Positions 25,507 to 36,500 of a stretch of DNA of 64,000 bases are shown piece by piece; within the stretch, counting starts at the first letter, position 1, and each line of letters starts with the position of its first letter. This DNA comes from CAYGDP01 sp964348665 (GTDB lineage: Bacteria; Verrucomicrobiota; Verrucomicrobiia; Palsa-1439; CAYGDP01). The position numbers were made by a program, and so were the translations under genes. The notes below the pieces were generated by a model, which saw only the letters and a program-made list of their open reading frames with translations, did not search any database and had not been told where the DNA came from. The stretch lies in the NCBI GenBank assembly GCA_964348665.1, contig CAYGDP010000018.1, forward strand, positions 14,703-78,702. The letters are read 5' to 3'.

Positions 25507-26287
25507 CGGGCGAACATTTTCTTTTGGTAAACTTGCATGACTCGCGATAGCCGACGGATTTGGCAAGCTCGATGGCTTTGTTAAAATCCTTTCCGACATC
25601 GTCAGGCAGGTGAGCGTCGCTGCCGAGCGTGACCGGGATCCCAAGTCGGCATGCGATTTCGAGAAACTCACGGCTCGGATAAATCTCCCGGCATGGTTTC
25701 CGCAGGCCAGCCGTGCTGATTTCAATGGCGCAGCCGCTTTCTTTCACCGCTCGCAACGCGCGCTCGAACATGGGTTTACAATCTGATTTCGGTCGGTGTC
25801 CAAATTTTTTTGGCAAGTCAGGATGCGCCAGCGAATCGAAAAGCCGGCTTTGGGCGGCTTGCGTCCAGAGATCGAAATAGGCGCGCCATCGCTCTTCGAT
25901 ATCGTATCCTTTCCAGTCTTCGCCGGAGCGATCCACATGCCAGTCGCCGATGAAATGGACGCTCCCGAGAAAAAAATCCCACGGATGCATGGCGGCGAGT
26001 TGCCGGACCCAGTCTTCGTGGCCGGGAATGAAATCCACTTCGAGACCCAGTTTGATGGTAAGTTGTGGATATTCCTGCTGCGCGTCGCGCACCCAACCGA
26101 CGTATTTGTCGAGGTCGGAAAGTTTCATGATCCACCCTTGACCTTGGTCGGGCGGAAGAAAATTCAGGGGGGCGTGATCGGAGCAGCCAATTTCTGTGAG
26201 ACCGCGCTGGACGGCGACGGCGGCGTAGTCACGGGGGCGACCGACGCCGTCGGTCAGCTCGGTGTGCATATGATAATCGGCGGGCAT
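25496..26287 (-). CDS. PHP-domain phosphatase (histidinol-phosphatase HisJ/HisK-like)
   Basis: 263 residues from ATG 26287 (MPADYHMHTELTDG). The PHP metal-site motifs are DYHMHTELTDG (HxH), EIGCSDHAP, LGLEVDFIPGHED, and later a His in FLGSVHFIGDWH and LGSDAHLPDDVG. This pattern and length match monofunctional histidinol-phosphatases, which remove phosphate from L-histidinol phosphate in histidine synthesis. hisH and hisA are about 12 kb away, so context does not prove this role; related PHP phosphoesterases of unknown substrate look similar. Confidence 0.8.
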   Translation of the reverse strand: MPADYHMHTELTDGVGRPRDYAAVAVQRGLTEIGCSDHAPLNFLPPDQGQGWIMKLSDLDKYVGWVRDAQQEYPQLTIKLGLEVDFIPGHEDWVRQLAAMHPWDFFLGSVHFIGDWHVDRSGEDWKGYDIEERWRAYFDLWTQAAQSRLFDSLAHPDLPKKFGHRPKSDCKPMFERALRAVKESGCAIEISTAGLRKPCREIYPSREFLEIACRLGIPVTLGSDAHLPDDVGKDFNKAIELAKSVGYRESCKFTKRKCSPEKL

Positions 26288-26342
26288 GGTGGGACTGTAG
26301 CGGTTGACCGAAGCGAGGGCAAGGAGGGAAGGCAAACGTCGG

Positions 26343-27008
26343 TTACTTAAAGAACGAATGCAAGAATGAACCTCCCATGACACCGAGGATACCGGCGGCG
26401 ATCACAAGGCTAAACCGGATCACTCCGTAGAGGAAATTGATGGGGAACCGGATATGTTCGCCGGCGGGTGTCCATGGCCGGAAATGCTGGCTTAATTCTT
26501 TTCCGTAGAACAGGTAGTCGGCCCATGTGTATTTACCCCATTTGAGCAGGTAACTGACATACAAGAGAATCGCCAAGCCGACGAGAGTCTGCAAGCTGTT
26601 GCTGGTGACGAGCATCAGGATTACTGCGAGCAGGAAGATGGGGGTGACGGTGATCATGCTGGCAACGAGCCGCTGTTGAGAAAGGTAATTGGTGCATTTG
26701 ACGCAGTACCCGGGGGCTTTGATTTCCCGGTAAACATATTTGAGTTTTCCTGTGAGCGTGACGGAACCATCATCCCAAGCTTGGACGCGGACCGGGGTAA
26801 GTTGGCTGGTGGAGCCGCAACCGGGGCAGGCGTTTTCGGGTGGTTTGGGCGGTTCGGGTGGAGGAGCGGGTTTCGGTTTTGGCAAAACATCTTCCCGCCG
26901 AAAAATTCCGGTATCGGGTCGGGGTGGAGCTTTGCGAACTGCCGAGTTACAAAACGGGCAGGTCACAAAGGTATCGGAAAACTGCCTCCTACAATCCGGG
27001 CAAACCAT
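26343..27008 (-). CDS. Zinc-ribbon membrane protein of unknown function
   Basis: 221 residues from ATG 27008 (MVCPDCRRQFSDTFVTCPFC). Two zinc ribbons are visible: CPDC with CPFC at residues 3-19, and CPGC with CVKC around residues 60-105. Between them is a Pro-rich linker (PKPAPPPEPPKPPENA). Two or three hydrophobic helices follow, IFLLAVILMLVTSNSLQTLVGLAILLYV and the C-terminal FSLVIAAGILGVMGG. I do not recognise a named family. Confidence 0.7.
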   Translation of the reverse strand: MVCPDCRRQFSDTFVTCPFCNSAVRKAPPRPDTGIFRREDVLPKPKPAPPPEPPKPPENACPGCGSTSQLTPVRVQAWDDGSVTLTGKLKYVYREIKAPGYCVKCTNYLSQQRLVASMITVTPIFLLAVILMLVTSNSLQTLVGLAILLYVSYLLKWGKYTWADYLFYGKELSQHFRPWTPAGEHIRFPINFLYGVIRFSLVIAAGILGVMGGSFLHSFFK

Positions 27009-27068
27009 AGCGTCTAAGATAACCAGAGATTCGGCAAATGCAAGTGCCTCGACACCAGGCAGCAACTC

Positions 27069-30000
27069 CTACAGTCCGTCTTGGTCGGAATCCACGACGG
27101 TCACCACCGGGAGCGGTGAGAGAACGCCGAAGAGCAAACCTTCGAGTGTGACGGACTGGATGGCGGCAGCGGTGACACTGCCGTTAAGCGCCCCATCCAC
27201 ACTGCGGTTCGGACTGGCGGTGATGATTTTGGAGATGGCGAATCCGGCGGCGGAAATATTGGAGTTAATATTTCCGACAGCCTGAATCTGATTGACGGCA
27301 CCATTGACAGTAATTGTGTTTCCCGCGTCGCCAAGCCGACCCGCAGAGGCAAGGCGGCCAAGTGTGCCGTTGATGCGAAGTGTATCGGCGAGAAAATCGC
27401 CCGTCAACGATTGCGCCAAGGTTAGGGATCCACCGACATCGGGGTCGCCCCCTACGATGCCGTCTTTGCCGTAACCGACCGCCAGCAGCGTGAGATCCAG
27501 GTTCGCCGCGCGCAAACTCCCAAGGCCGGCGGAAGCGATCAATGACCCGACAAATGTGCCAGTTGCGCGAAGAGAGGAAATGCTTCCATTGACGACAATG
27601 GCGGCATCGACGGTGTTGCCAAAGGAAAACGTGCCGACATTGGCGGCGCTCGTTGGGCCGACGGAGATGGTTCCAGAAGCAGTTCCGTTGATGCGGAAGC
27701 TGGTAATTGAATTGTTGAGAACGACGTTACCATCCAGGCTTCCAAATGTGAGTTTGGTTGTACCAGCCAGAGTTACATTGCCGGCTTCGCCGAGAATCGA
27801 GACTTGGCTTACAATGCCGGTCGCCGTGAGAGTATCCACATTGGCGGTGAGTTTCAGCGGACCGAAAGCGCCGGGGATTGTGATCGTGCCGATGTCGGTC
27901 GGAGTTGCTGCGGCAACCGACCATTTCGATGAGGCGGTCGCACCGGTGAAGGTGACAGTTTCGATATTGACACCGACGCCGTTGGAATTGGTGAAGCTGA
28001 TGGCGGCGTTGCCCGGCCCGGAATATTTTACCGTCACTAGTCTGCCCTGTTGATCGGTGAAGGTGAAAGACCGATTGTTGGTGCCGCTTTGAATGAGATT
28101 CGTGCCTGCGCCGGAGAGAGCGACCACAGGCGCAGATGTGTCGTTGCTGGTAAATGTAATGGTGCCGTTTTGCGGGGCGTTGAGCGTGGGTTGATACGTG
28201 ACGGCGAGAGTGGCGCTTTGGCCGGGTTCAAGCATCAGGTCATCGAGGGCGTTCGAGATTGAGATTGGTGTCGCGAGAGTGAAGGGACTGGTGATGGTAA
28301 TCGCCGAGAGGTCGAGAGTTTCGTTTCCTGTATTGGTCAGGAGCAGATTCAGCGTCTTTTTCTGGCCGAGTTGGACATTGCCGAATGCGAGCGTCGCTGT
28401 AGGGATCAGGTTTGGTGTTAGGAGACCATCGCTGATTTCAAGAGAATACGACCCGCTGGAGCGTGAGTCGGCGGAATTGGGCAAGGCAGGAAAACTTGCA
28501 ATCCAAGTGCCCCAGTTCGCTCCACTGCCAGCGAGCGCATACTGATTTGCCGCCCAAAACGTCGAGCCGGTCACCGGATCCGTTGCGATGCCGCTGTAAT
28601 CACCCGCGCGGTCGCCACCATAATTTCCAAGCCCGGCCTTGACCAGAGTTGGATCGTCCATCGATCCGAATGGGTCGAGAAAACCGCGGCGTGTCACGTA
28701 CATGGACATCTCTTCACTATCGGACGATTGGATGAACGTGAGACCGATGTCGCCATTGGCGGCGACGGCCACGGATGGATAATACGTGGCGCCATCACTG
28801 GTGGGAGGAAAGATGTCGCCTGATTGCAAGAGGATGGGAACGATCGCTGTATTGAATTCGTACCAGCGCGCGACCGTTTGGTCATCGATGGCGACCTGGT
28901 GGGCTGCCACTAACCGTGTGCCGCGCCAGTCCGCGTTCAACATGCGCGAATCAATGCCCGGATCGAGTTCCCCGCCCGGATCGGTGGGTGGGACTGCTGA
29001 ATCGTAAGCAGGCACGAGCACCGGGAAATCCGTAAAGACGGGTGCTGCACTCAATACATTGGTCATGCGAGTGACCGTGACGGTGCCGGGAATCAGTCCT
29101 TCAGCCACGAACCACATTGGATCGCCGGTGACCGAGCCGTGCATCGGCGCAGCAGCCATTGTGAAATGCGTGGCGTCACGATTGACATCGAAGAACGTCA
29201 CGGTCGTTGGATTGCCATCGAGCAAAGTGGATTTGTCAAAACTGACGATGCTCGTGTGATCGTAGAAATCCGTCAAAAACGTGAACATGTTCAGGCTGAC
29301 TACGACCGCGTCGGCGTTCCATCCCAGTTTGGGATAATCGCCCCACGTGGATTCCGGACCGAACAAACTCGGTTCCGCAACAAAAATCCGATGCATCTCG
29401 GTGAATCCTTGTTGGGGATCCGATGTATTGGACACCGCCAGGAGGAGAGACGAAAGTTGTAGCGATTCGTTAAGGTCGAGAGTGACCACGATGAATCGCC
29501 CGGCTTGCTCGTCATAGGTTACTACCGGGTCAAAAATTTTCGTACTGGGTCCTGTCGGCAGGAAAAAGGTTGCGAGTTCCTGCGTGAAAAGATTCGTGCC
29601 GCTGTCCTTGTCGAAAAATGCGATGGCGGTATTCACAACCTCGACAAGATGATCGGGACCGGCGGCAAGATGTGTGTCGGGTGGTTCGACATCAGAAGTG
29701 TCGGTCACATCCAGACCCTCAAAACTTCGCGCTCCGGATTCACCCCCAGCGCCGGAGACGGCAACATAATACGTCTGACCCGCCGTGGCACTAAAACTAA
29801 GGTGATCGGCCACGCTCGCGTCGTCATCCAGATTCGCCACGGCAACATCGTCGGGATTGATGCCCGAATAACCGAGGTCAGCGCTGACTGCAGTACCGGT
29901 GATGATCGTAAAACTCACCGCGCCGTCCACTGCATCGTCATCGCTTCCAGTGACCGTGACCGTTTGCTGGGTGTTCCAGTTTGCCGAGGTGAACGTTAGG

Positions 30001-33000
30001 GATGCGGGAGCCACCGTGCCTTCATTCGTGTTGCTGCTACTTACCGCAACGGTGACATCCGCAGTAGGGGGTGCGTTAAGAACGACAGTGAAACTAGCCG
30101 TGCCACCACTTTCGGTGGTAAGCAACCCGAACGTGGGATTGACTGAAATCCCGATGAATTCGTTGTCTTGATTGGTCAGCGAAATGTTCGAGGCATCGCG
30201 ATTGTTGTAGGCCGGGTCCGTACTGGTTGCCGGGGCAGTGGTGATGTCGAAAGCAACGTTGCCATCGAGGATTAAATCTTCCACGCCGGTGACCGTGACG
30301 GTTTGCGGGGTATTCCAGTTGGCAGGGGTAAATGTGAGAGAGGCGGGTACGACCGTGCCTTCGGTTGTGTCGGTGCTCGACAATGGAATAGTGACGTTCG
30401 CGGTGGGGGCCGTGTTGAGAACAACGGAAAAAGTTGCCGTGCCACCAATTTCCGTGGTGGCGAGGTTGCTGGTATGACTGACGGTGATGCCGGCATTTTC
30501 GTTGTCGAGATTGGTAACGGTCACGTCGGTCGCATCCAAACCGCTGTAGGTGATGTCGGTGCTCGTAGCCGCCCCGATTGTGATGAGGTAAGTAACGTTT
30601 CCGTCGGCGGCGACATCGTCCACACCGGTAATGGTAACGGTTTGCGGGGTGTTCCAATTGGCAGGGGTAAACGTAATCGTAGAAGGCGATACCGTTCCTT
30701 CCGTTGCATCTGAACTGAAGAGTGGGATGGTAACATCCGCCGTCGGCGCAGCCGTGAGAACAACTGTAAAACTAGCCGTGCCACCGCTTTCGGTGGTGGA
30801 CAATCCAACCACCGGACTAATCGTGATTCCGGCAGATTCATTATCGGTATTGGTGACGCTGACATTAGCAGGGTCGAGACCGTTGTAATTGGCGTCCGCA
30901 CTTGTCGCGGCGAATGTGGTGATGGAAAACGCAATATTACCATCAATGACGGAATCATCTACGCCGTTGATTGTGACAGTCTGCTGGATATTCCAATTGG
31001 TCGATGTAAAAACAAGAAGCGAAGCCGATACCGCGCCCTCGGTTGTGTCGGAACTGCCGAGAGCGATGGCGACATCCGCAGTAGGGGCGGTGTTGAGGAC
31101 AACTTTGAAAGCAGCCGTGCCACTATTCTCGGTTGTGATCAGACCCGTGGTTTGGCTGACGGTAATGCCCGTGTTTTCGTTGTCATTATTAATTACAGTA
31201 ACGTCGTCGGGATTGATTCCGTTGTAGTTCGGGTCAGCGCTTGTGGCGATACCCGTAACGATTGAGTAGGGAATGTTCCCATCGGCAATCGCATCGTTCA
31301 CGCCGGTGACAGTTACAGGTTGCGGTGTATCCCAGTTTGTCGAGGTGAAGACAAGCAACGAAACTGACGCAGTACCTTCAGTTGCCAGATTAGTGCTCAC
31401 GCTGAAAGCCACATCGGCGGTTGGCGCGGCGTTGAGCACGACCGTGAATGTACTGGTTGCTCCGGTCTCATTGGTTTGCAAACCGGAAGTCGGTGCGACA
31501 GTGAAACCCGGCTCATGATCGAGATTTATTACGGAAACATTGGCGGCGTCGCGACCACTGTAATTCGCATCCGTGCTGACGGCGGGCGCCGTTACGATTG
31601 AGTAAGAGATGTCGCCATCAGCCAGCACGTCGTCCACGCCGGTGATGGTGACGGTTTGCGGCGTATTCCAGTTGGCGGCGGTGAACGTAATAGCAGCCGG
31701 AGCAACTGTTCCTTCGCTTGTGTCCGAACTCGACAGCGCGATTGTCACGTCCGCCGTCGGCTGGCTATTGAGTGTCACCGTGAACGTGGCAGTACCGCCA
31801 GTTTCAGTGGTCGAAAGACCGGCGACGGGCGTTACGTTGATGCCCGCCACATCGTTGTCGTGATTGATCACCGCGACATTGTCAGGATCAATTCCATTGT
31901 AATTGGCATCGGTGCTAGTTGCCGCTGCCGTGACAATATTGAACGAGACAGAGCCATCCACATTGCCATCGTCCACACCCGTTACCGTGACGGTCTGCGG
32001 AGTATTCCAATTTGCCGGTGTGAAAGTGACAGATGTGGGGGCGACGGCGCCTTCCGTTGTATTATCGCTGGTAAGACCGATGATGACGTTGGCGCTGGGG
32101 ACGGCATTGAGTACGATTGAAAATGTGCTCGTCGTACCGTTCTCGTTGGTTTGGAGTCCGGATGTCGGTGTGACAGTAATTCCCGGTTGATGATCTAGGT
32201 TGGTAACGGAAACATCGGCAGCATCGCGTCCGCTGTAGTTGGTATCCGTGCTGACGGCGGGCGCTGTAACAATGAAATACGAAATGTCGCCATCGGCCAA
32301 TGCGTCGTCCACGCCCGTGACCGTGACGACTTGGGGCGTGTTCCAATTGGCGGATGTGAAGGTAAGCGAGGCTGGCGTTACTGTGCCTTCGGTTAAATCG
32401 GAACTGGATAAGCCAATCGCCACATCTGCCGATGGCTGGCTATTGAGAACGACGACGAACCCCGCGGCAGCGCCGTTCTCCATCGTTACTAAGCCACCGC
32501 TTGGGAAGACCGTGATGCCGGATGATTGAACCGGAATGAGCGTGTTGGTCAGCAGGTTACCATCTGTGTCGAGTACTCCAACAAATGGGTCGAGGTTGGT
32601 AAATCCGTCGGTGTGAAGGGCGATTGTATAATTGGTGTTTGTTGTGGGCGCGAGCTGGAAAAAATCTACATCTGTCCAGTTGCGCAACACACCTTCTACG
32701 TGGGCATTCGCGGGCAACGGCGTCGCGGTCGCTGTGTTGGTACCGTGATTCAGTTCAGCGGTATCCTTAAAATCAAGGTTCTGGCCAAGTTTGATCGCGC
32801 TGTCTTGCTCGCCGGTTTCCTCGGTGGTGTCCTGCAAATCGCCAATGCCAAAGCTGATGAAAACATCGGGCGGCGCCGTTGCGCTCATGATCGAATGCGG
32901 GTCGTTTTCCAGATGACGCAGGCCAAACGTATGAGCCGCTTCGTGGCTGACCACTTCGGCGAGTTGTTCGGAAAATTCTTGCACCGTCATATTGGTGCTG

Positions 33001-33509
33001 TTGTCGCCACCCAACGACCATTGTTCGGGGAAAACCAGAGCGATATCCCATTTGTTTGGGTCCCATGTGCCGTCGGGAGTTTCGTTGACGTTGCCTTGAT
33101 CGATCGTACTGGCAATACCGAACAGGTTTTGCATGTCAATCAACGCCGGCGAACCGCCGATATAGACTGTCGTGTAGGGTTCGGGGAAGGGCGGGTCGAG
33201 AGCGACATGCAGGTCGTACGCAGCATAATCTTCTCGAACGAACCCGAGAACATTATTGATGACTGTCTCTTCCTGCCCTCCGAAACCGAGAGCGGACAGG
33301 TCGAACTTGGGCATTGTGATTTGTGCCGGCGTGGTCGCGTCGTTGTCGTTGTCCGGCAACGTAATGCTGTCGGCACGGTCCTGGGTGATGATCCCGCCGT
33401 CAAAATTCAGCCAGAGCCAGGCGGTTGGGGAGAGTCGAAGCTCCAACGCTTCCGCGATGAACGGGCGCGAGCGAGATGTGAAGCGTCGAAGTTTTCGGGA
33501 GAAACGCAC
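27069..33509 (-). CDS. Giant secreted metzincin-like protein with eight tandem beta repeats
   Basis: 2146 residues. The N-terminus is basic (MRFSRKLRRFTSRSRPF) and followed by EALELRLSPTA, an LELR-type motif shared with the neighbouring giant protein. A protease-like domain carries HEAAHTFGLRH (about 189-199), the zinc site of metzincins, with a downstream Met in SIMSAT. Eight repeats of ~113 residues (about 331-1230) follow, each ending NWNTPQTVTVTGVDD-like and N-x-D-N/D-H; they look like Calx-beta-type units. Then a propeller-like region with GNYGGDRAGDYSGIATDP, an anchor-D-type domain (LAFGNVQLGQKKTLNLLLTN), and a repetitive C-terminal region ending TAAAIQSVTLEGL and DSDQDGL. Probably a cell-surface adhesin or matrix protein; whether the protease is active is unknown. 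Confidence 0.85.
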   Translation of the reverse strand: MRFSRKLRRFTSRSRPFIAEALELRLSPTAWLWLNFDGGIITQDRADSITLPDNDNDATTPAQITMPKFDLSALGFGGQEETVINNVLGFVREDYAAYDLHVALDPPFPEPYTTVYIGGSPALIDMQNLFGIASTIDQGNVNETPDGTWDPNKWDIALVFPEQWSLGGDNSTNMTVQEFSEQLAEVVSHEAAHTFGLRHLENDPHSIMSATAPPDVFISFGIGDLQDTTEETGEQDSAIKLGQNLDFKDTAELNHGTNTATATPLPANAHVEGVLRNWTDVDFFQLAPTTNTNYTIALHTDGFTNLDPFVGVLDTDGNLLTNTLIPVQSSGITVFPSGGLVTMENGAAAGFVVVLNSQPSADVAIGLSSSDLTEGTVTPASLTFTSANWNTPQVVTVTGVDDALADGDISYFIVTAPAVSTDTNYSGRDAADVSVTNLDHQPGITVTPTSGLQTNENGTTSTFSIVLNAVPSANVIIGLTSDNTTEGAVAPTSVTFTPANWNTPQTVTVTGVDDGNVDGSVSFNIVTAAATSTDANYNGIDPDNVAVINHDNDVAGINVTPVAGLSTTETGGTATFTVTLNSQPTADVTIALSSSDTSEGTVAPAAITFTAANWNTPQTVTITGVDDVLADGDISYSIVTAPAVSTDANYSGRDAANVSVINLDHEPGFTVAPTSGLQTNETGATSTFTVVLNAAPTADVAFSVSTNLATEGTASVSLLVFTSTNWDTPQPVTVTGVNDAIADGNIPYSIVTGIATSADPNYNGINPDDVTVINNDNENTGITVSQTTGLITTENSGTAAFKVVLNTAPTADVAIALGSSDTTEGAVSASLLVFTSTNWNIQQTVTINGVDDSVIDGNIAFSITTFAATSADANYNGLDPANVSVTNTDNESAGITISPVVGLSTTESGGTASFTVVLTAAPTADVTIPLFSSDATEGTVSPSTITFTPANWNTPQTVTITGVDDVAADGNVTYLITIGAATSTDITYSGLDATDVTVTNLDNENAGITVSHTSNLATTEIGGTATFSVVLNTAPTANVTIPLSSTDTTEGTVVPASLTFTPANWNTPQTVTVTGVEDLILDGNVAFDITTAPATSTDPAYNNRDASNISLTNQDNEFIGISVNPTFGLLTTESGGTASFTVVLNAPPTADVTVAVSSSNTNEGTVAPASLTFTSANWNTQQTVTVTGSDDDAVDGAVSFTIITGTAVSADLGYSGINPDDVAVANLDDDASVADHLSFSATAGQTYYVAVSGAGGESGARSFEGLDVTDTSDVEPPDTHLAAGPDHLVEVVNTAIAFFDKDSGTNLFTQELATFFLPTGPSTKIFDPVVTYDEQAGRFIVVTLDLNESLQLSSLLLAVSNTSDPQQGFTEMHRIFVAEPSLFGPESTWGDYPKLGWNADAVVVSLNMFTFLTDFYDHTSIVSFDKSTLLDGNPTTVTFFDVNRDATHFTMAAAPMHGSVTGDPMWFVAEGLIPGTVTVTRMTNVLSAAPVFTDFPVLVPAYDSAVPPTDPGGELDPGIDSRMLNADWRGTRLVAAHQVAIDDQTVARWYEFNTAIVPILLQSGDIFPPTSDGATYYPSVAVAANGDIGLTFIQSSDSEEMSMYVTRRGFLDPFGSMDDPTLVKAGLGNYGGDRAGDYSGIATDPVTGSTFWAANQYALAGSGANWGTWIASFPALPNSADSRSSGSYSLEISDGLLTPNLIPTATLAFGNVQLGQKKTLNLLLTNTGNETLDLSAITITSPFTLATPISISNALDDLMLEPGQSATLAVTYQPTLNAPQNGTITFTSNDTSAPVVALSGAGTNLIQSGTNNRSFTFTDQQGRLVTVKYSGPGNAAISFTNSNGVGVNIETVTFTGATASSKWSVAAATPTDIGTITIPGAFGPLKLTANVDTLTATGIVSQVSILGEAGNVTLAGTTKLTFGSLDGNVVLNNSITSFRINGTASGTISVGPTSAANVGTFSFGNTVDAAIVVNGSISSLRATGTFVGSLIASAGLGSLRAANLDLTLLAVGYGKDGIVGGDPDVGGSLTLAQSLTGDFLADTLRINGTLGRLASAGRLGDAGNTITVNGAVNQIQAVGNINSNISAAGFAISKIITASPNRSVDGALNGSVTAAAIQSVTLEGLLFGVLSPLPVVTVVDSDQDGL
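29808..32519 (-). repeat. Eight tandem ~339-bp coding repeats
   Basis: Eight units of about 113 codons each begin with G-[IF]-[TNS]-V and contain L-x-T-x-E-x-G, the block TEGTVxPxxLTFTxANWNTPQTVTVTGVDD and Y-x-G-x-D-x-x-[DN]-V. Units 1 and 3 resemble each other more than their neighbours do, suggesting duplication of a two-unit block at that end. This is a likely site of copy-number change. Confidence 0.85.
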
Positions 33510-33566
33510 TGGAGTTTCGACAGGTTACAACGAACGAGCGTTCAACCCAACACACAAATGTGGCGA

Positions 33567-36500
33567 TTATTTTCCATCGCCGTCGGAGTCCACGATCAAA
33601 ACCGAGGGGGTCACGGTGATGACTCCGGTGCGGAGTCCTTCCAAGATGACGGATTGAATGGCGGCGGCGGTGACATTTCCGGTGAGGTCGCCGTCGGTGG
33701 TGCGGTCGGTGCTGGCGGTGTTGATCGAGCCGATGCGACCAACGGCGGCGATAGCAACGGAGATATTGTCGCGTGCTTTGATGGCATTGATGAAAGTGTC
33801 GGAGTGGATGTTTCCACCGAACACGCCGACCGTGATCCGATTTGCTGCGGTGACGACATTAATGCCTGCGGTGGCTTGGATGGTGCCGGAGATATTTCCG
33901 AGGATGGTGCCTGTTTTGCCGGTGGTCAGAATTTTGCCAATGGTGGCGGCTGCCTCGGTGCCGTCACTATTACGGAGACCGTCGAGTCCGAACCCGGCGC
34001 TGATGAGGGCGCTGATGGATTGGCCGGTGATGCTGGAGATATTGCCTGTGGCAATGAATTGGCCGGTGACATCGCCGACGACACGGACCGAACCGATATT
34101 GCCGTTGACCGAGACATTGAGATTGGCGGCGTTACCGCCGACGCTCAAAAGTCCGAGATTGCCGGGAGAACCGGCTGTGGTGGCGATGTTGATATTGCCG
34201 GCGGCATTGCCACCGATCCGGAGAGTACGGATGGAGCTTGAGAAATTGAGAGTGTTTTTGGATGGCAATCCGAGAGTGCCGGCTTGGAATAGGCTAACCG
34301 CGCCACTGATGCTTCCTCCAGCCACATTTCCTTCGATGACAATGTTGTTGATGGTGGAAGTGGAGGAAGTCAAAGCGAGGTCGTCAACATTCCCTTCGAT
34401 GACAAGGTCGCCCAGCCCGGAACCAAGAATCAAGTCGTTGGCGATGTTACCGACTTCCGCGGTGCCATTGGATATCAGGCGATATTTTGTTTTGCGAGTT
34501 GTTCCGCTGAAAGTGAGCGTGGAGATGTGGTTATCTGGCGTGAACGTAACGGTCGCCTGGCCGGGGCCATGGAAGTAAAGAATATTGGTAAAGGAATTGC
34601 CATCGCTAAATACAAACCGATTATTGCTGTTGGATGTCTGAACAAGGTCGGCAAGCTGTCCGTTGCCATCCACGGCAACGGTGATAGTGGGTTGATCGGG
34701 GTCATCGGTCAGGATAAAAACGTTTGAGCGGTGGACGAGTTGATCGGAGGGAAGGAACGTGACAGCGAGAACAACATTGGCAAGCGGGGCGAGGACGATA
34801 TCATCGGCGGCGTTGTTGGCAAGATTGGTTGGCGTCAGGAAAAAAGGCGACGCGGCAGACCACGATGTAATGGTGCGCGTTTGGGTAGTTGTATTTTGAA
34901 TGATCAGAAATTCGGTTTTGTTGGTGCCGACTTTCACTCCGCCAAACGACAGCCGAAAATCGTCCGAAGGAAGGACGGAATCGGTAATGATGATGCCGGC
35001 GATCTCGTTGTCGGTGATGTTGACCGTCCCGCTGCTGGATGTTGCGATTTCGTATGTGGCTCCCGTTGCGATGGAGAGCACCACGGTTTCCGTACCTTCT
35101 CCCAGCAAATCATCGATGGGAGTGATATTGATCGTGGTGGAAACAAATCCGGCTGGGATGGTGACGGGGCTGGTGACAGAACTGTAATCGGTACCGGTAA
35201 TCGCGGTTCCGCCAATGGCGAGATTGACAACAAGCGCGGCTGTTGTGTCGCCGGTTCGGCTGATGACAAAACTTCCCGAATTGGTCGGCTCTGCTGCGTT
35301 GGCATCCGAGGGGAAAATGGATACCGTTGGCAGCCCGATAATGGGAGAGCTATCGACAGTCACGCGCGTGGTGTAGATGTCGAGCGGGCGTTCGAATCCG
35401 ATGGGAGGATTATCTCCGGTGCTGTTTGAATTGTCAGACCAGGACGGGTAAAAAACATTGTTGAAGAAATCCAATCCGGTGTAATCACCAAACTCAAAAT
35501 CATAAAAGAACCCGGCGAGTGTGGCATTGGACGATCCGCCGCTGACGGCGACGTTGGAAAGGAAACTGGAGCCGCCATCCGTGCTCAAGGACGCAAAAAA
35601 TTGCACGTCATTATTACCAGCCGCATCATTGCGCGCATCGTACCAGCTCACGGCCAAATTGCCTGTCGTTTGGTCCAGTGCCATCCGCGGCAAAAATTGG
35701 CTGTTGGTTCCGGTGTCATCGTTGACCGGAATTGGTAAACTCCAGTTTGCTCCGTCATCGTCCGAACTGATAACAAAGATATCCAAGTCGTTGCTTTCGC
35801 TTGGGCTTTCTTCGGTGTACACCATATACACACGACCGTGAAACAACCCGCCGCTTCGATCCCATACCAGCCCAGACTCCGCATCCACAGTCCGATTTGG
35901 CTGCGCAGGGATCGCGTCAAATCCACCAACGTTTGTGGTGATCATAACGATCGCAGCGCCAAATGGCTGCACACCAAGTCCATCCGGATCAAGATGAGCT
36001 TGGATCGTTGAGGGTCCTTCACCAGCAACCGGCGTCTGATACGAAATCATTACTTGCCCATTTGGCCCCACTACAATATCGCCAAAATTTCCGTTGGCAG
36101 ATCCGGGCACATCTTGCGGCGTGCTAAACGAGCTGATTACACCCAGACCCGTAACCGTTGCGCCGGAGGCCGACATCAACCCATTGGTGCCTCGAAATGA
36201 AACCCAAACTGTGTTTCCTGTCCCGCCTTGTCCCGGGCCAACAACCACCGTCGGCTGGTCCACCGACCCGGTCGCAATTGCTCCCAAGGAAGTAAAACTC
36301 GTTCCGCCGTTCGTGCTCAATGTGACAATGATCGCGTCCGCAGCATCGCTCAAGTACGTAAAATACAAATTCCCGAAATCATCAAAAACCGCGCTCGGAT
36401 CGCAGCATCCCACCGGAAGACCGTCGCCGCCCCCCGCGATCGTCCTCCTTGACCAAGTCGTACCGCCGTCGATACTGACCGTCGCTTGCATTCCGGATCC

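Noticed and set aside
32526..34241. A 571-codon open frame on the plus strand opposite the giant protein genes
   Set aside because: It is antisense to the repeat-coding region and spans two well-supported genes; composition is a mirror of their repeats and there is no ribosome site or family match.
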